Assembly: GCF_024227435.1 (NCBI RefSeq)
Contig: NZ_CP100445.1
Span: 1,733,369 to 1,797,368, forward strand
Length of the DNA: 64,000 nucleotides
DNA from: Natrinema caseinilyticum
GTDB taxonomy: Archaea > Halobacteriota > Halobacteria > Halobacteriales > Natrialbaceae
Reading direction: 5' to 3'
The translations under genes were made by a program, and so were the position numbers. The notes beneath the pieces are model-generated. The model was not told the origin of the DNA. It saw only the letters and a list, made by a program, of their open reading frames with translations, and ran no database searches. The stretch's first letter is position 1, and every line of letters begins with the position of its first letter. Shown here in pieces: positions 1 to 8,102 of this stretch.

Positions 1-2
1 CG

Positions 3-3000
3 GAATTCGACGTCGTCACCGAGCGAACCCGCCGGCGGATCATCGGACGGCTGCTCGCCGAAACCGACTACGAGTTCGCGGCCGCGGCGACCCGCGACGA
101 CGGTTCGCCGGCCGACCTCGCCGCGTCGGTCGATCGATTCATTCGGGCGATGAGCCGGGAGAACATCACGCCCGACCAACTACGGGACGGCCTGCCGCCG
201 GTTCGAACGCTCGAACTGTGCAACGAGTTCGTCCTGTGGCTCGAACGAACCGCGGCGGAGGAACTGTCGTTCGACAACGAGGCGCTCCGGTACTTCAATC
301 GGGACGAACACGTAGACGGCGCCCGGGAGTCGCTGGTCGACTACGGCAAACTCATCTCGTACTGCCGGGAGAAGATCGCCGAGGCGCCGGCGGCCTTCCG
401 CGACGAGGCGGTGGTTCGCGACGTGGATCGCTACCTCAGAGTCCTGCAACAGTGCGTCACGAACACCATCGAGGCGCTCACGCTCGAGGACCCGAGCACG
501 AAGCACCTGCCGCGGGCGCTGTTCGGCAACGAAATCTGGGGACGGGCCACGAACAGAATCGAACAGACCCCGTTCGGCCGCCTGAAACAGTACGTCGAGT
601 TCCTCCGGCTGGCACGTCACTACGCCGACGTCTACGCTGACTACCACGAGCACCTCGCGGCCGAGCGGACGATGGACTTCGACGAACTGGTGCGGACGGC
701 GACCGAACTACTGGCGGACGACTCGATCGCGGACGAGATCACCGGCCAGTGGACGCAGGTCTACTGCGACGAATTCCAGGACACCGACAGGACGCAGTTC
801 GCACTGCTCACTCGACTCACGGACGGCCGCGACCGGCCGGATCTGCTCGCGATCGGCGACAAGGATCAGGCGATATACGGCTGGCGCGGCACCGACCGCG
901 AGGGACTGGATAGACTGGCCGACGCCTCCGACGACCACGAAGCGATCGAACTCGAGCTCAACTTTCGCTCGAGACAGGAGATTCTCGACCTGACGAACGG
1001 GTGTGATTACGGACCCCAGGCCTCGAAGACGCTTCGCGAGGACGGGCGGACGCCCGGAACGTACGACGAGGACGAGCCGCCGGACCGCGTGGTCAAGATC
1101 GAAAGCGAGGGGGTGGCTCAGTCGACGGCCGAACAGGTGGCGACGACTGTCTCACGGCTGTTGAACGGCGCAGCCGAGAACGTTCCTCGGCGGTCGCTGG
1201 GCGATATCGCCGTCATCGTCCGGACAAACCGTCACGCACAGACGATCGCGGACGAACTCCGGGAACTGCAGATACCCCACGAGATATCCGGCTCGCCGCG
1301 GGGAGAGATTTCCCCGGGGATGCAGACGGTCCTCTCGTACCTCCGGGTGCTCGTCGACCCGGACGCCGATGCACACCTCCGGCGCGTGCTCCTCTACCGC
1401 TACCGGCTCACCGAAGGCGATCTGCGGACGCTTCACGCGCGGGACGGCTCGCTGTACGAGGCAGTGATGAACGCGGAGACGACGACGGGCGAAGCGACCG
1501 AGGCGGACGGACGGCCGGATCGACTCGAGCGGCCGGACAGCGTCGAGCGGGCTCGAGACCACCTCGCTGCGCTCGAGCGGTTCCGGGACGTCTACCCGCT
1601 CTCGGGGTTCGTCCGCCGGTTCCGAGAGCTCACTCGAATCGAGTGGTTCTGCTCGAGCGAGGAACGGGCCGAATTCGACCGCCTCGAGCGATTCGTCGAG
1701 GCGTACGATTCCGATGGCGTCGTCCAGTCGCTCTCGACGGAGTTCGTCGAGGCGCTCGCACAGACGCTGCGAAGCGGCGGGAGCGACCGCACCCGCGGGA
1801 CCCGATCCGCCGACAGCGTCGACGTCATGACGGTCCACCAGGCCAAGGGCCTCGAGTTCGACACCGTCCTCGTTCCATACCTCTCCGACGAGGAGTGGTG
1901 CGTCGACGGGGATTACGTCGAGCGAGCGCGCTACGGGCTGTTAGCCGCCACGCTCGACGAGGACGTCACGTCTCCGCTGCTCGCCGATCTGTCCGCCGAG
2001 CGGGTCAGCGAGGAGTGGCGGGTGCTTCACGTCGCGCTCACGCGGGCCGAAAACCACCTGTTCGTCTTCGGATCGGATTACGAGTACGACGGCGACGAGG
2101 AGCAACTCGCCGCCTCGACCGCGGAAGCGTGCCTGGCGACCGACATCGAGTGGTCGGTCACCGGCCAGCGGATGGACCTCTGGTCGTCGCTGACCGAGAG
2201 TTTCGAACGGGTTCGAGAGACCTATCCCGAGACCGTCGTCGACCGCACGGACGAAATCGCCGCTTCGGCGGGCGTTCGTCCGGGGACGATCACCTACTAT
2301 GCGGACCACGGAGACCGCCCCGTCGAACCGCTCGAGACCCGCCGCGCGATCGAAACCGCGCACCGATTGGGTCGGCTGCTTCGCGACGGAACGCTGTTGG
2401 CGGCGGCCGACGCGGCGAGCCACGCCGGCGGACAACTGCGAAGCGACGAACGTGGCACCGGAACCCCGCTCACGCCGGTTCCAAGCGGCCGCCAGCCGTC
2501 CGCACTGACGACCGACACCGTTCGGTTCCCGGTCGAGACGCTCGCGTCGGCGACCGACGTTCCGGTCGCGATGCGCCACAGCTACTCCGCGATCGACACC
2601 CACGAGACCTGCCCCCGGAAGCACTACCTCGATCACGTCGTCCGCGCGATCGACGATCCGCTCGAGCCGACGGGAGGCCGTGGCGAGACGACGAGCACGA
2701 ACGGCGGGACCCCAGTATCGAGCGGCGAGACGGCGGCGCGAATCGTCGGCACCGTCTTCCACGACGTCGCAGAGGAGGCGTTCCACCGGAACGACGAGAC
2801 TCGAGACGCGTGGCGCGACGCAGCCGTTCGACAGCTCACCGCGCGTGACCTGCTCGCCCACCGCGAATCCGTTCTCGCGTGCGTCGACCGCTACTTCGAA
2901 GCGACGGCACCCGCGTTCGACCGGCCGGTCGCCGACTGGGAGCCGCTGGCCGCGGAACTGCCGTTCTCGCTCGAGGACGTAGCCGGCGTGGCGGGAACCG

Positions 3001-3383
3001 TCGTCGGCGTCGTCGACACGGTCCGACGACTCCCCGACGGCGGCCTCGCAGTGCTGGATTACAAGACCACCGCCGAACGGATCGCTCCCGACGACGCGGT
3101 CCAGCTCGCGCTCTACCGTCGGGCCTGTGCTGACCGGTTCGACGAACCGATCGCGGCCGTCGGCTACGTCTACGTCGGCGACGTCGAGGGCCCCCGAATC
3201 GACCTCTTCGCGACCGACGAGCTTCCGTCGTGGGAAACCGTCCTCGAGACGCTCGAGGCGGTCGACGACCCCTCGTTCACGGAGACGACAGCGGGCGATC
3301 ACTGTCGATACTGTCCGCATCGATCGCTGGGGTGTGGACCGGCGACGGACGCGTCGGACGGCGGGACGTCGGGTGATGGGTGA
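3..3383 (+). CDS. UvrD/Rep-family helicase fused to PD-(D/E)XK nuclease, 5' partial
   Basis: ATP-dependent DNA helicase-nuclease for DNA repair or recombination. The frame is open from base 3, so the N-terminus with Walker A lies outside the window; the ATG at 150 is internal. Superfamily 1 motifs follow in order: DEFQDTD (about 768-790), AIGDKDQAIYGWRG (about 848-890), LELNFRS (about 955-975), VMTVHQAKGLEFD (about 1826-1864) and LHVALTRAENHL (about 2024-2060). The last third is RecB/AddB-like: a lone Cys in HETCPRKHY (near 2610), VLDYKTTA (near 3052) and the closing cluster CRYCPHRSLGC (near 3302-3336). Four such cysteines are typical of the 4Fe-4S-bound nuclease fold. The stop codon lies inside a heptamer repeat array. 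Family assignment is firm; which pathway it serves is not visible. Confidence 0.9.
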   Translation, partial: EFDVVTERTRRRIIGRLLAETDYEFAAAATRDDGSPADLAASVDRFIRAMSRENITPDQLRDGLPPVRTLELCNEFVLWLERTAAEELSFDNEALRYFNRDEHVDGARESLVDYGKLISYCREKIAEAPAAFRDEAVVRDVDRYLRVLQQCVTNTIEALTLEDPSTKHLPRALFGNEIWGRATNRIEQTPFGRLKQYVEFLRLARHYADVYADYHEHLAAERTMDFDELVRTATELLADDSIADEITGQWTQVYCDEFQDTDRTQFALLTRLTDGRDRPDLLAIGDKDQAIYGWRGTDREGLDRLADASDDHEAIELELNFRSRQEILDLTNGCDYGPQASKTLREDGRTPGTYDEDEPPDRVVKIESEGVAQSTAEQVATTVSRLLNGAAENVPRRSLGDIAVIVRTNRHAQTIADELRELQIPHEISGSPRGEISPGMQTVLSYLRVLVDPDADAHLRRVLLYRYRLTEGDLRTLHARDGSLYEAVMNAETTTGEATEADGRPDRLERPDSVERARDHLAALERFRDVYPLSGFVRRFRELTRIEWFCSSEERAEFDRLERFVEAYDSDGVVQSLSTEFVEALAQTLRSGGSDRTRGTRSADSVDVMTVHQAKGLEFDTVLVPYLSDEEWCVDGDYVERARYGLLAATLDEDVTSPLLADLSAERVSEEWRVLHVALTRAENHLFVFGSDYEYDGDEEQLAASTAEACLATDIEWSVTGQRMDLWSSLTESFERVRETYPETVVDRTDEIAASAGVRPGTITYYADHGDRPVEPLETRRAIETAHRLGRLLRDGTLLAAADAASHAGGQLRSDERGTGTPLTPVPSGRQPSALTTDTVRFPVETLASATDVPVAMRHSYSAIDTHETCPRKHYLDHVVRAIDDPLEPTGGRGETTSTNGGTPVSSGETAARIVGTVFHDVAEEAFHRNDETRDAWRDAAVRQLTARDLLAHRESVLACVDRYFEATAPAFDRPVADWEPLAAELPFSLEDVAGVAGTVVGVVDTVRRLPDGGLAVLDYKTTAERIAPDDAVQLALYRRACADRFDEPIAAVGYVYVGDVEGPRIDLFATDELPSWETVLETLEAVDDPSFTETTAGDHCRYCPHRSLGCGPATDASDGGTSGDG

Positions 3384-3433
3384 CGGGTAACGGATGACGG
3401 GCAACGGATGACAGGTGACGGGCGGCGGGCGAG
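3371..3433. repeat. degenerate 7-bp tandem repeat array, nine units
   Basis: Nine consecutive heptamers read gggtgat, gggtgac, gggtaac, ggatgac, gggcaac, ggatgac, aggtgac, gggcggc, gggcgag; consensus GGGTGAC. The array overlaps the last four codons and the stop of the helicase-nuclease gene and runs into the spacer before the next promoter. A 7-bp unit is not a multiple of three, so gain or loss of a unit would change the C-terminal reading frame. Confidence 0.75.
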
Positions 3434-3473
3434 AACCGGACCGGAACCGTCGTGTTGCGCGTGCCGGCAACGA

Positions 3474-3480
3474 GTTATAA
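3474..3480 (+). promoter_or_regulatory. TATA box of the TOBE-domain gene
   Basis: The sequence gttataa is centred about 28 nt before the ATG at 3506. That is the usual archaeal spacing for a TATA box to a leaderless start, and it supports choosing 3506 over the upstream in-frame ATG at 3452. Confidence 0.6.
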
Positions 3481-3505
3481 CTCGCTCATCGCGGTGGAAC
3501 CTCGT

Positions 3506-3721
3506 ATGGCACTCAGTGCTCGCAATCGACTCCAGGGAACCGTACGGTCGCTCGAGACGGACGGAATCATGGCCGACATCGAGATCGAGACGGACGGGGG
3601 ACAGACCGTCACGGCGGTGATAACGAGCGACTCCGTGGAGCGACTCGGAATCGACGAGGGTGACGACGTCAACGCAGTAATCAAAGCGACCGAGGTGATG
3701 GTCGAAAACGCGTCGGATTAA
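3506..3721 (+). CDS. TOBE (Mop-like) small molybdate-binding-type protein
   Basis: A 71-residue protein that starts MALSARNRLQGTV and fits a single TOBE/Mop domain: a beta-rich unit with alternating short hydrophobic strands (VRSLETDGIMADIEIE, VTAVITSDSVERLGI, VNAVIKATEVMV). Free-standing Mop-type proteins bind molybdate or tungstate oxyanions in the cytoplasm, or act in regulation. The start at 3506 is chosen from the leaderless TATA spacing. The stop codon shares its ttaa bases with the stop of the convergent folate gene, leaving no intergenic space. Ligand and role are inferred from the family only. Confidence 0.8.
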   Translation: MALSARNRLQGTVRSLETDGIMADIEIETDGGQTVTAVITSDSVERLGIDEGDDVNAVIKATEVMVENASD

Positions 3722-6327
3722 GCGGTCCAGTCGAACCGCTCGGGGTCGCGCGCCGAAAGCGCCGTCCGGACCGCGGCGACGTTCTCCGGAACGTCGTGGA
3801 CGCGGACGATGTCGGCACCGCGGTCGGCCGCGAGTGCGGTGGCCGCGACGGTCGCCTCGAGCCGCTCGCCGTGATCCCGCCCGACCCGGGCGAACATGCT
3901 TTTGTGGGAGTGCCCGAACAGCACTGGGCATCCGAGCGCGTGAAACTCGTCGATTCGGTCGAGCAGTTCGAAGCTTTCGGCCGACGACTTCCCGAAGCCG
4001 ATACCGGGATCGACGATGATACGCTCGCGGTCCAGGCCGGCCTTCTCGGCCAGCAACACCCGTTCGGAGAGGCGATCGATGACGTCCGCGACGACGTCGT
4101 CGTACTGGATATCGCGATCGGGTACGACCGGCGCATCGATACTGTGCATCACCACCAGCCCCGCATCGTGCTCGGCGGCGACGAAGCGCATCTCGGGATC
4201 TTCGAGCCCGGAGACGTCGTTGATGATGTCGGCACCGGCCTCGAGCGCCGCGTCGGCGACGGCGGCCCGGCGGGTGTCGACCGAAATCTGCGCGTCCAGG
4301 TCGGCGATGCGATCGATCACCGGCACGACGCGGTCCAGTTCCTCGTCGATCGGGACGGGGGCCGCCCCCGGCCGCGTCGACTCGCCGCCGACGTCGATCA
4401 CGTCGACGTCCGCTTCGACCATCGACTCGGCGCGAGCCACCGCGTCCTCGACGGCGTCGTACCGGCCGCCGTCGTGGAAGCTGTCGGGAGTGACGTTCAA
4501 AATGCCCATTACCGCCGTTCGGTCCGTCCAGGGAAACGCGGCCTCGCTCCCGCCGGCCGCCCGGTCGGCGTCCGAGCGGGACACTCCCCGCGAGCGGGTC
4601 CCGGTCGCTCGTCGCGAGTCGTCCACGCCGTCAGCGCCGTCAGCGCCGTCGCCATCGATCGCGCCGGCGTCCCGCTCGAGAACGTCCCGTAATTCCCGAG
4701 CGACGTCGGTCAGCCCGTGTGGTCGAGCGCGGGCCTCGAGCCGCTCGACGAGGGCCTCGAACTGCGTGAGCGTGCCCATCAGGACGGCGTCGACGGCCTC
4801 GTCGTCCCGCTCGAGGCCGGAGAGGGCGCACTCGCCGCCGAGCCGGAGCAGTTCCGCCTTGAGAACCGTGGCCTGCCGATCGCGGAGTACCGTCCTGACG
4901 ACCCGGTGGACGGCGTCCCCGTCCAGGCGCTCGACATCGCCAGCGGCGACGTTCGCGTCCTCGAGCGCCTCCCGAGCGTCCGAGAGGTCGCGGACGCGCT
5001 TTGGAACGTCGGTTCGGGTCCACCGCGAGCGGGCCTCCGCGACCGTGAACAGGGAGCCGGTGACGAGGAGACAGTCGTCGCGTTCGGCCGCATCGAGTGC
5101 GGTCGCGAGGGCGTCTTGAACCGCAGCCTCGACCCGGATCGAAACTGCACCGGCGTCGTCAAACGCCGCTGCCAGGACGGCGGGATCTTCGGCGCGATCG
5201 AGAGACGGGTCGGTCGTGACGACCGCGTCCGGCGTCGGGAGCGCGTCGATCATCGCGCGGTGGTCCTTGTCGTGCATCGCACCGAAGACGACGTGGAGGC
5301 GGTCGTAGTCGTAGGTGTCGAGCGTTTCGGCGAGGCGCTCGCAGGCGCCCGGGTTGTGCGCCCCGTCTAACACGACCAGCGGCTCCGTGTTCATCACCTC
5401 GAATCGGCCCGGCCAGAAGGCGCTTCGGAGTCCACGCTCGAGGTGCGCGTCCGAGACGTCGCCGATCTGGGCCGCGAGCGCGGCGGCGATGCCGGCGTTG
5501 ACGGCCTGATGCTCGCCCAGCAGTGGAATCCGGGTCTCGACGTCCCAGCCGTCAGCCACGATCGAAACGGCGGCTTCGGTGTGGTTCGTCCGCCCGCCGT
5601 AGGCGACGCGGACGTCCGGCCCGGGCGTCGAATCCCCGGCGCTTACACCCTCGTTCGGCTCGGTTTCGTCCGTCGCGGTCCCGACGGTCACGACCTCGCC
5701 GGCCACGTCCCGGACCGCCTCGAGCGGGGCGCCGGTGACGCCGGTCACCAGCGGGACGTCGTCGGGGGAGACGTGGGCTTTGTCGCGTGCGATTTCGGCC
5801 TCGGTGTCGCCCAGAATGCCCGTGTGTTCGAGCGTCACGCTCGTCACCGCGCTCGCGGTCGGGTCGACGACGCTCGTGGCGTCGTACTTGCCGCCGATAC
5901 CGACCTCGAGGACGGCGACGTCGACGTCTTCGCGGCCGAACTGCCACAGGGCCATGGCGGTCATCGTCTCGAAGAACGTGGGAGACTCCCCGTCGGCCGC
6001 GCGATCCGTGATGTATTCGCGGGCGGACTCGACGAAGTCACAGACGGCCGCCCGCGGAATTTTCCGACCGTCGACGCGAATCCGCTCGCGCAGGTCCTCG
6101 AGGTGTGGCGACGTGTAGAGGCCGACAGAATACCCGGCTTCCCGCAGAACCCGCTCGAGCATTCGGGCCGTACTCCCTTTCCCGTTGGAACCGGCTATCT
6201 GAACGAAATCGACGTCAGCGTGTGGGTCCTCGAGGTGGGCCAGGAGCCGAGCCGTCGACTCCGTGCCCGGCTTCGGGCGGAACCGCCGCAGATCGAAACA
6301 GAAGTCTGCGGCCTCGTGATACTCCAT
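3718..6327 (-). CDS. folCP: bifunctional dihydrofolate synthase / dihydropteroate synthase (FolC-FolP fusion)
   Basis: An 869-residue folate-biosynthesis fusion. The first ~420 residues are a Mur-ligase-type FolC domain with the ATP loop SNGKGST (residues 47-53), adding glutamate to dihydropteroate. The C-terminal domain from about residue 600 is dihydropteroate synthase, with GILNVTPDSFHDGG, DVGGESTRPGA and VDPGIGFGKS, joining pterin pyrophosphate to p-aminobenzoate. A FolC-FolP fusion is established in Haloferax. A roughly 180-residue middle segment links the two domains; it includes a predicted helical part (VLRDRQATVLKAELLRLGG) that I cannot name. The start MEYHEAADFCF is preferred to the upstream ATG at 6438, whose extension reads like spacer. 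It is convergent with the TOBE gene. Confidence 0.95.
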   Translation of the reverse strand: MEYHEAADFCFDLRRFRPKPGTESTARLLAHLEDPHADVDFVQIAGSNGKGSTARMLERVLREAGYSVGLYTSPHLEDLRERIRVDGRKIPRAAVCDFVESAREYITDRAADGESPTFFETMTAMALWQFGREDVDVAVLEVGIGGKYDATSVVDPTASAVTSVTLEHTGILGDTEAEIARDKAHVSPDDVPLVTGVTGAPLEAVRDVAGEVVTVGTATDETEPNEGVSAGDSTPGPDVRVAYGGRTNHTEAAVSIVADGWDVETRIPLLGEHQAVNAGIAAALAAQIGDVSDAHLERGLRSAFWPGRFEVMNTEPLVVLDGAHNPGACERLAETLDTYDYDRLHVVFGAMHDKDHRAMIDALPTPDAVVTTDPSLDRAEDPAVLAAAFDDAGAVSIRVEAAVQDALATALDAAERDDCLLVTGSLFTVAEARSRWTRTDVPKRVRDLSDAREALEDANVAAGDVERLDGDAVHRVVRTVLRDRQATVLKAELLRLGGECALSGLERDDEAVDAVLMGTLTQFEALVERLEARARPHGLTDVARELRDVLERDAGAIDGDGADGADGVDDSRRATGTRSRGVSRSDADRAAGGSEAAFPWTDRTAVMGILNVTPDSFHDGGRYDAVEDAVARAESMVEADVDVIDVGGESTRPGAAPVPIDEELDRVVPVIDRIADLDAQISVDTRRAAVADAALEAGADIINDVSGLEDPEMRFVAAEHDAGLVVMHSIDAPVVPDRDIQYDDVVADVIDRLSERVLLAEKAGLDRERIIVDPGIGFGKSSAESFELLDRIDEFHALGCPVLFGHSHKSMFARVGRDHGERLEATVAATALAADRGADIVRVHDVPENVAAVRTALSARDPERFDWTA

Positions 6328-6389
6328 ATCGAAACCAGCGGGCCCGATGGTTTTAGCGGTGGCGATGGGGGCCCAGTGGGCAAACGTTT

Positions 6390-6838
6390 CTACCCGAGGC
6401 GGGTGGATAAAAGTGAGGTGGGACGGAACGCGGTGCACGTTCCCCGGAGCCCCGGCGGCGGCCGGAAGAATAGCCCGTCGAGCATGGCGAGTGCCGCGAT
6501 GGCGACACCACCGAGTACAGTCGCCTCGAGCGGAAGCCCCAGCGCGTGGCCGACGAGGTATAGTAGACTTTGAAAGTCAATGCGCACCCCGATCGCGAAT
6601 TCGCGGCCAGCGAGTCTTCGCTGGCCGCTTCACTGCGAGCGGTGAGTAAATCGTTTCAAAGACGACTATAGGCGGCTGCGAAAGCGACCGGAATCGAGCC
6701 GAGTAACAGGTCGTATCGATCGATCGTCGAGAGTCGGTTGGTGAGCCGAGAAGTACCGTCCGTACCGGTGACGGCTCTTCCGATGCCAGCGATGTCTGTG
6801 ACGACTCTTCCGAGACCGGTGATGTCTCTCAGTCCCAT
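6390..6838 (-). pseudogene. small two-helix membrane protein gene split by a MITE
   Basis: The 5' part (6838 down to 6671) encodes 56 residues starting MGLRDITGLG and ending GSIPVAFAAA. It has a strong Shine-Dalgarno (ggaggtg) just before the ATG. The 3' part (6558 down to 6390) encodes LVGHALGLPLEATVLGGVAI and on to a PPPGLRGT tail. Removing the 108-bp element and one TA joins the parts in frame (AAA-Y-LVG) as a 112-residue protein with two hydrophobic helices, a pattern I recall from short haloarchaeal membrane proteins (RYDLLL...LDGLF). As it stands, translation runs into the element and stops after 60 residues (ending YSRL), losing helix 2. Function unknown. Confidence 0.75.
6561..6668. 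mobile_element. 108-bp MITE, copy 1, with TA target duplication
   Basis: A non-coding element with imperfect terminal inverted repeats (tagtagactttgaaag on the left; the right end, reverse-complemented, reads tagtcgtctttgaaac). It is bounded by TA at 6559-6560 and 6669-6670. An internal perfect 11-bp hairpin (gcggccagcga, 6603-6613, with tcgctggccgc, 6618-6628) has a 4-nt loop. A second copy of identical length lies at 45400-45507. A TA duplication suits mobilisation by an IS630/Tc1-mariner-type transposase, which is not encoded in this window. Confidence 0.8.
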
Positions 6839-6972
6839 CGTTTCTCACCTCCGGCCGGGCAATACGACTGCATCGAATGAAAAATATCGGCAAACAAGCG
6901 CCACAGAGCGAGCGTGAGGAGGTCTGCGCGTTTTTCGAGCGGTCTCAGAGGAATCCGTCCTCGGACTCCGCG

Positions 6973-7758
6973 TTATCGGGATTCGGCCGGCCGTTCGGGA
7001 CGTCCTCCTTCGCCCGGTTCGCGGGTGATGTCGAGGAAGGCGTCTTCGAGGCTGCGCGCGTCGCCGGTCTCGGCGCGGGTCTTGAGCGTCTCGGGGTCGC
7101 CCTCGGCGACGAGCGTTCCGTCGTGCAACACGCCGATCTCGTCGGCCAGTTCGTCGACCACGGGGAGGATGTGTGTCGAGAGGAAGATGGTCATCTCCCG
7201 ATCGGCGAGGTCTGCGATCGTATCCCGCATGGTCCGAGCGGCGCGGGGATCGAGGCCGCTCGTGGGCTCGTCCAGGAAGGCGACGTCGGGTTCGTGCAAC
7301 ACGGCCTGGATGACGCCGACCTTCTGACGCATCCCCTTCGAGTAGTCTTCGATGCGTTTGTTCGCGTCCGCCAGGAGGTCGAATCGGTCGAGCATCGAGT
7401 CGATGCGCGCCGCCGCCTCCTCGTCCGGGATGTCTCGCAGTCCGGCCGCGTACTCGAGTTGTTCGCGGCCGGTGAGTTCGTCGTAGACGGGCGGATCTTC
7501 GGGCAGGTATCCGATGTGCGGAGTGACGGACTCGCGGTCGGTGATCGGGTGGCCAGCGACGCGAGCAGTCCCCGACGTCGGTTTCGTCAACGTCGTCAGT
7601 ATCCGCATCGTGGTCGTCTTCCCCGCGCCGTTCGGCCCGAGAAACCCGTAGACGGAACCGCGCTCGACGTCCATGGTCAGATCCGAGACGGCAGTCGTCT
7701 CGCCGTAGCGCTTGGTCAATCCGTCGGTTTCGATGGCGAGGGAATCGACAGGGCTCAT
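6973..7758 (-). CDS. ABC transporter ATP-binding protein
   Basis: A 261-residue cytoplasmic nucleotide-binding subunit of a type-2 (drug or polymer export-like) ABC transporter. Walker A GPNGAGKTTT lies near residues 38-47, the Q-loop region is IGYLPEDPPVYDELT, the signature is the variant YSKGMRQK, Walker B plus D-loop is FLDEPTSGLD, and the switch His is in STHIL. The YSKGMRQ form is usual for ABC-2 exporters with separate permeases. The likely partner is the divergent permease at 8103; the two genes are 344 bp apart. Substrate unknown. Confidence 0.9.
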   Translation of the reverse strand: MSPVDSLAIETDGLTKRYGETTAVSDLTMDVERGSVYGFLGPNGAGKTTTMRILTTLTKPTSGTARVAGHPITDRESVTPHIGYLPEDPPVYDELTGREQLEYAAGLRDIPDEEAAARIDSMLDRFDLLADANKRIEDYSKGMRQKVGVIQAVLHEPDVAFLDEPTSGLDPRAARTMRDTIADLADREMTIFLSTHILPVVDELADEIGVLHDGTLVAEGDPETLKTRAETGDARSLEDAFLDITREPGEGGRPERPAESR

Positions 7759-8102
7759 ACGGTTCGTTTCGTTCGGGTGTAGTTAAAGATATGTCATATG
7801 AGGCGATGCCGGAAACACGTTCTGCCACGCCGCCTCGTGCGTCCGGCGGAACCGTCGAGATGCGCCAGCTTCTCACCGATTGCCCGGATCCGATCGATTC
7901 CTCGGCGAGACCCCCGCGTTTTCGATTATCTGTACGAGCGTCCGGCGGCCTACCAGCGGGATCGAGGCCGAATCGCGTTCCCACAACGACTCCGGCCCCC
8001 TAATAGCGTGACAGAAATCCAAACAATTTACTGGGGCCACGGCTCGAATGTACGTATGAGGTCCACGATTCCCCGCGATTTGCACTCGAAGGGAGGTGTA
8101 CG
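7759..8102. other. intergenic region between divergent ABC genes
   Basis: 344 bp between the start codons of the divergent ATPase and permease genes. I see no convincing gene; the short open frames here lack a start signal or family resemblance. The permease end carries the Shine-Dalgarno gggaggtg (8091-8098), so that mRNA probably has a leader. The region should hold both promoters. Confidence 0.5.

Noticed and set aside
1941-3470. 509-residue minus-strand ORF inside the helicase-nuclease gene
   Set aside because: Complete overlap with motif-bearing coding sequence on the other strand; Arg-rich shadow.
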